This document shows, one piece after another, positions 20,809 through 21,168 of a stretch of 21,168 nt of DNA (its first letter is position 1; the number at the start of each line of letters is the position of its first letter). This DNA is from Pelargonium cotyledonis. Its lineage: Eukaryota > Streptophyta > Magnoliopsida > Geraniales > Geraniaceae. Position numbers and translations under genes: made by a program. The stretch lies in assembly GCA_036897625.1 (NCBI GenBank), contig JAYMTA010001212.1, positions 1-21,168 on the forward strand. The letters are read 5' to 3'. The notes beneath the pieces are model-generated. The model was not told where the DNA came from. It saw only the letters and a program-made list of their open reading frames with translations, and made no database searches.

Positions 20809-21077
20809 AGAGCTGGACCTCTAGGGAACTACCTCCAACGAGCTAGACCTCCAGTGAGTTAGACCTCTAGCAAGCTAGACCTCCAGCGAGCTAGACCTCG
20901 GACCTCCAGCGAGACCTTCAACGAGCTAGACCTTCAGCAAGCTGGACCTTCAACGAGCTGGACCTTCAGCGAAGCTAAGTCCTTCAGCGAAACTAAGTCC
21001 TTCAGCAAAGCTAAGTTCTTCAACAAAGCTAAGTCCTTCAGCAAGCTGGACTCTCAGCAAGCTAGACTCTCCAAGCC
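20809..21077 (+). repeat. Minisatellite of about 17 units, 16-18 bp
   Basis: Variants of AGCTAGACCTCCAGCG follow one another. The first half uses mainly 16-bp units ending CCAGCG, CTAGCA or TCAACG. The second half shifts to 17-18-bp units of the AGCTAAGTCCTTCAGCGA type, then returns to AGCTGGACTCTCAGCA. Some units are shortened, for example around 20890-20925. Unit lengths are not multiples of three, so this is unlikely to be coding. Confidence 0.9.
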
Positions 21078-21168
21078 TGACGCACAGTGGAATTCCAATA
21101 AATTTCACTAAGTATGGAAAGTGTCTCTACAAAGCCTTGACACTCCCAATATGTCTCCAACACACTCC

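Larger units (their letters stand above)
19663..21168 (+). mobile_element. Probable LTR region of a fossil retrotransposon, running off the window
   Basis: A GC-richer block begins near TGACACATAGCGCC after a sharp composition change and continues to the window end. It contains no credible protein. It has a promoter-like core (CCAAT at 20596-20600, TATAAG at 20636-20641) followed by a CT-rich start region with CTCTCTCTAAAAAGCTCTCT, a style common in long Ty3/gypsy LTRs of plants, and then a minisatellite. The word TTTGGTC recurs many times between 19790 and 20360. The opening TGACACATAGCGCC is echoed by TGACATGTAGCGCC at about 20608-20621. Whether this is a solo LTR or part of a larger element cannot be seen. 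Family assignment is tentative, and the age cannot be judged without the other LTR. Confidence 0.4.

Noticed and set aside
20809-21077. CRISPR-like array
   Set aside because: Units of 16-18 bp follow each other directly without unique spacers, and this is a plant nuclear sequence. It is a minisatellite.

Overview
The window looks like nuclear DNA of a eudicot plant. It is AT-rich, its genes carry many GT-AG introns, short non-autonomous transposons and tRNA-derived SINEs are scattered through it, and its two host genes are both plant chromatin regulators. The species cannot be fixed from the sequence. All identifications come from reading conserved residues; no database search was run.

Left flank (1-4700): an intergenic stretch built from transposon debris. 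The terminus of a MITE-like element lies at 1-125. A small GC-richer patch at 595-911 (minus strand) could be the orphan first exon of a lost gene. A roughly 1.1 kb element with imperfect inverted repeats (2195-3290) holds a GC-rich core resembling a captured gene fragment.

Gene 1 (plus strand; leader from about 4.74 kb, CDS 6502-10772): a plant ELM2-SANT protein of 1036 residues, related to the Arabidopsis 'arginine-glutamic acid dipeptide repeat' / SANT1-4 group. It has a probable 1.5 kb 5'-UTR intron ending directly at the start codon, one coding intron containing an Au-type SINE, a protein region triplicated with a period of about 78 residues, a DLN-type EAR motif and a conserved basic C-terminal block.

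Spacer between the convergent genes (10773-12346): a probable degenerate MITE with a 33-bp tandem duplication, a Helitron-like 3' terminus, a tRNA-derived SINE, and the 3' UTR of gene 2.

Gene 2 (minus strand, CDS 18684-12347, 13 coding exons, 952 residues): a JMJ24-type member of the plant KDM3/JHDM2 JmjC family, with WRC, RING-like and JmjC domains. Two of the three iron ligands are substituted (His-x-Asp reads His-x-Asn, and the distal His reads Phe), so it should not be an active demethylase. A young-looking SINE with a perfect 13-bp target duplication sits in intron 10.

Right flank (19182-21168): AT-rich spacer, then a GC-richer block that looks like the regulatory LTR region of a fossil retrotransposon, with CCAAT and TATA boxes, a perfect G-box palindrome and a minisatellite of about 17 units. 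It runs off the window.

The two host genes appear to match the Arabidopsis neighbours At1g09040/At1g09050 and At1g09060, so this is probably a conserved syntenic pair. Both families are tied to silencing (SANT proteins with HDA6-type deacetylation, JMJ24 with control of CMT3 and silent-locus transcription). A functional reason for the linkage is inference only. I found no clearly new system. The most interesting items are the pseudo-enzyme residues, the protein-level triplication, and the mobile elements inside introns of silencing genes.
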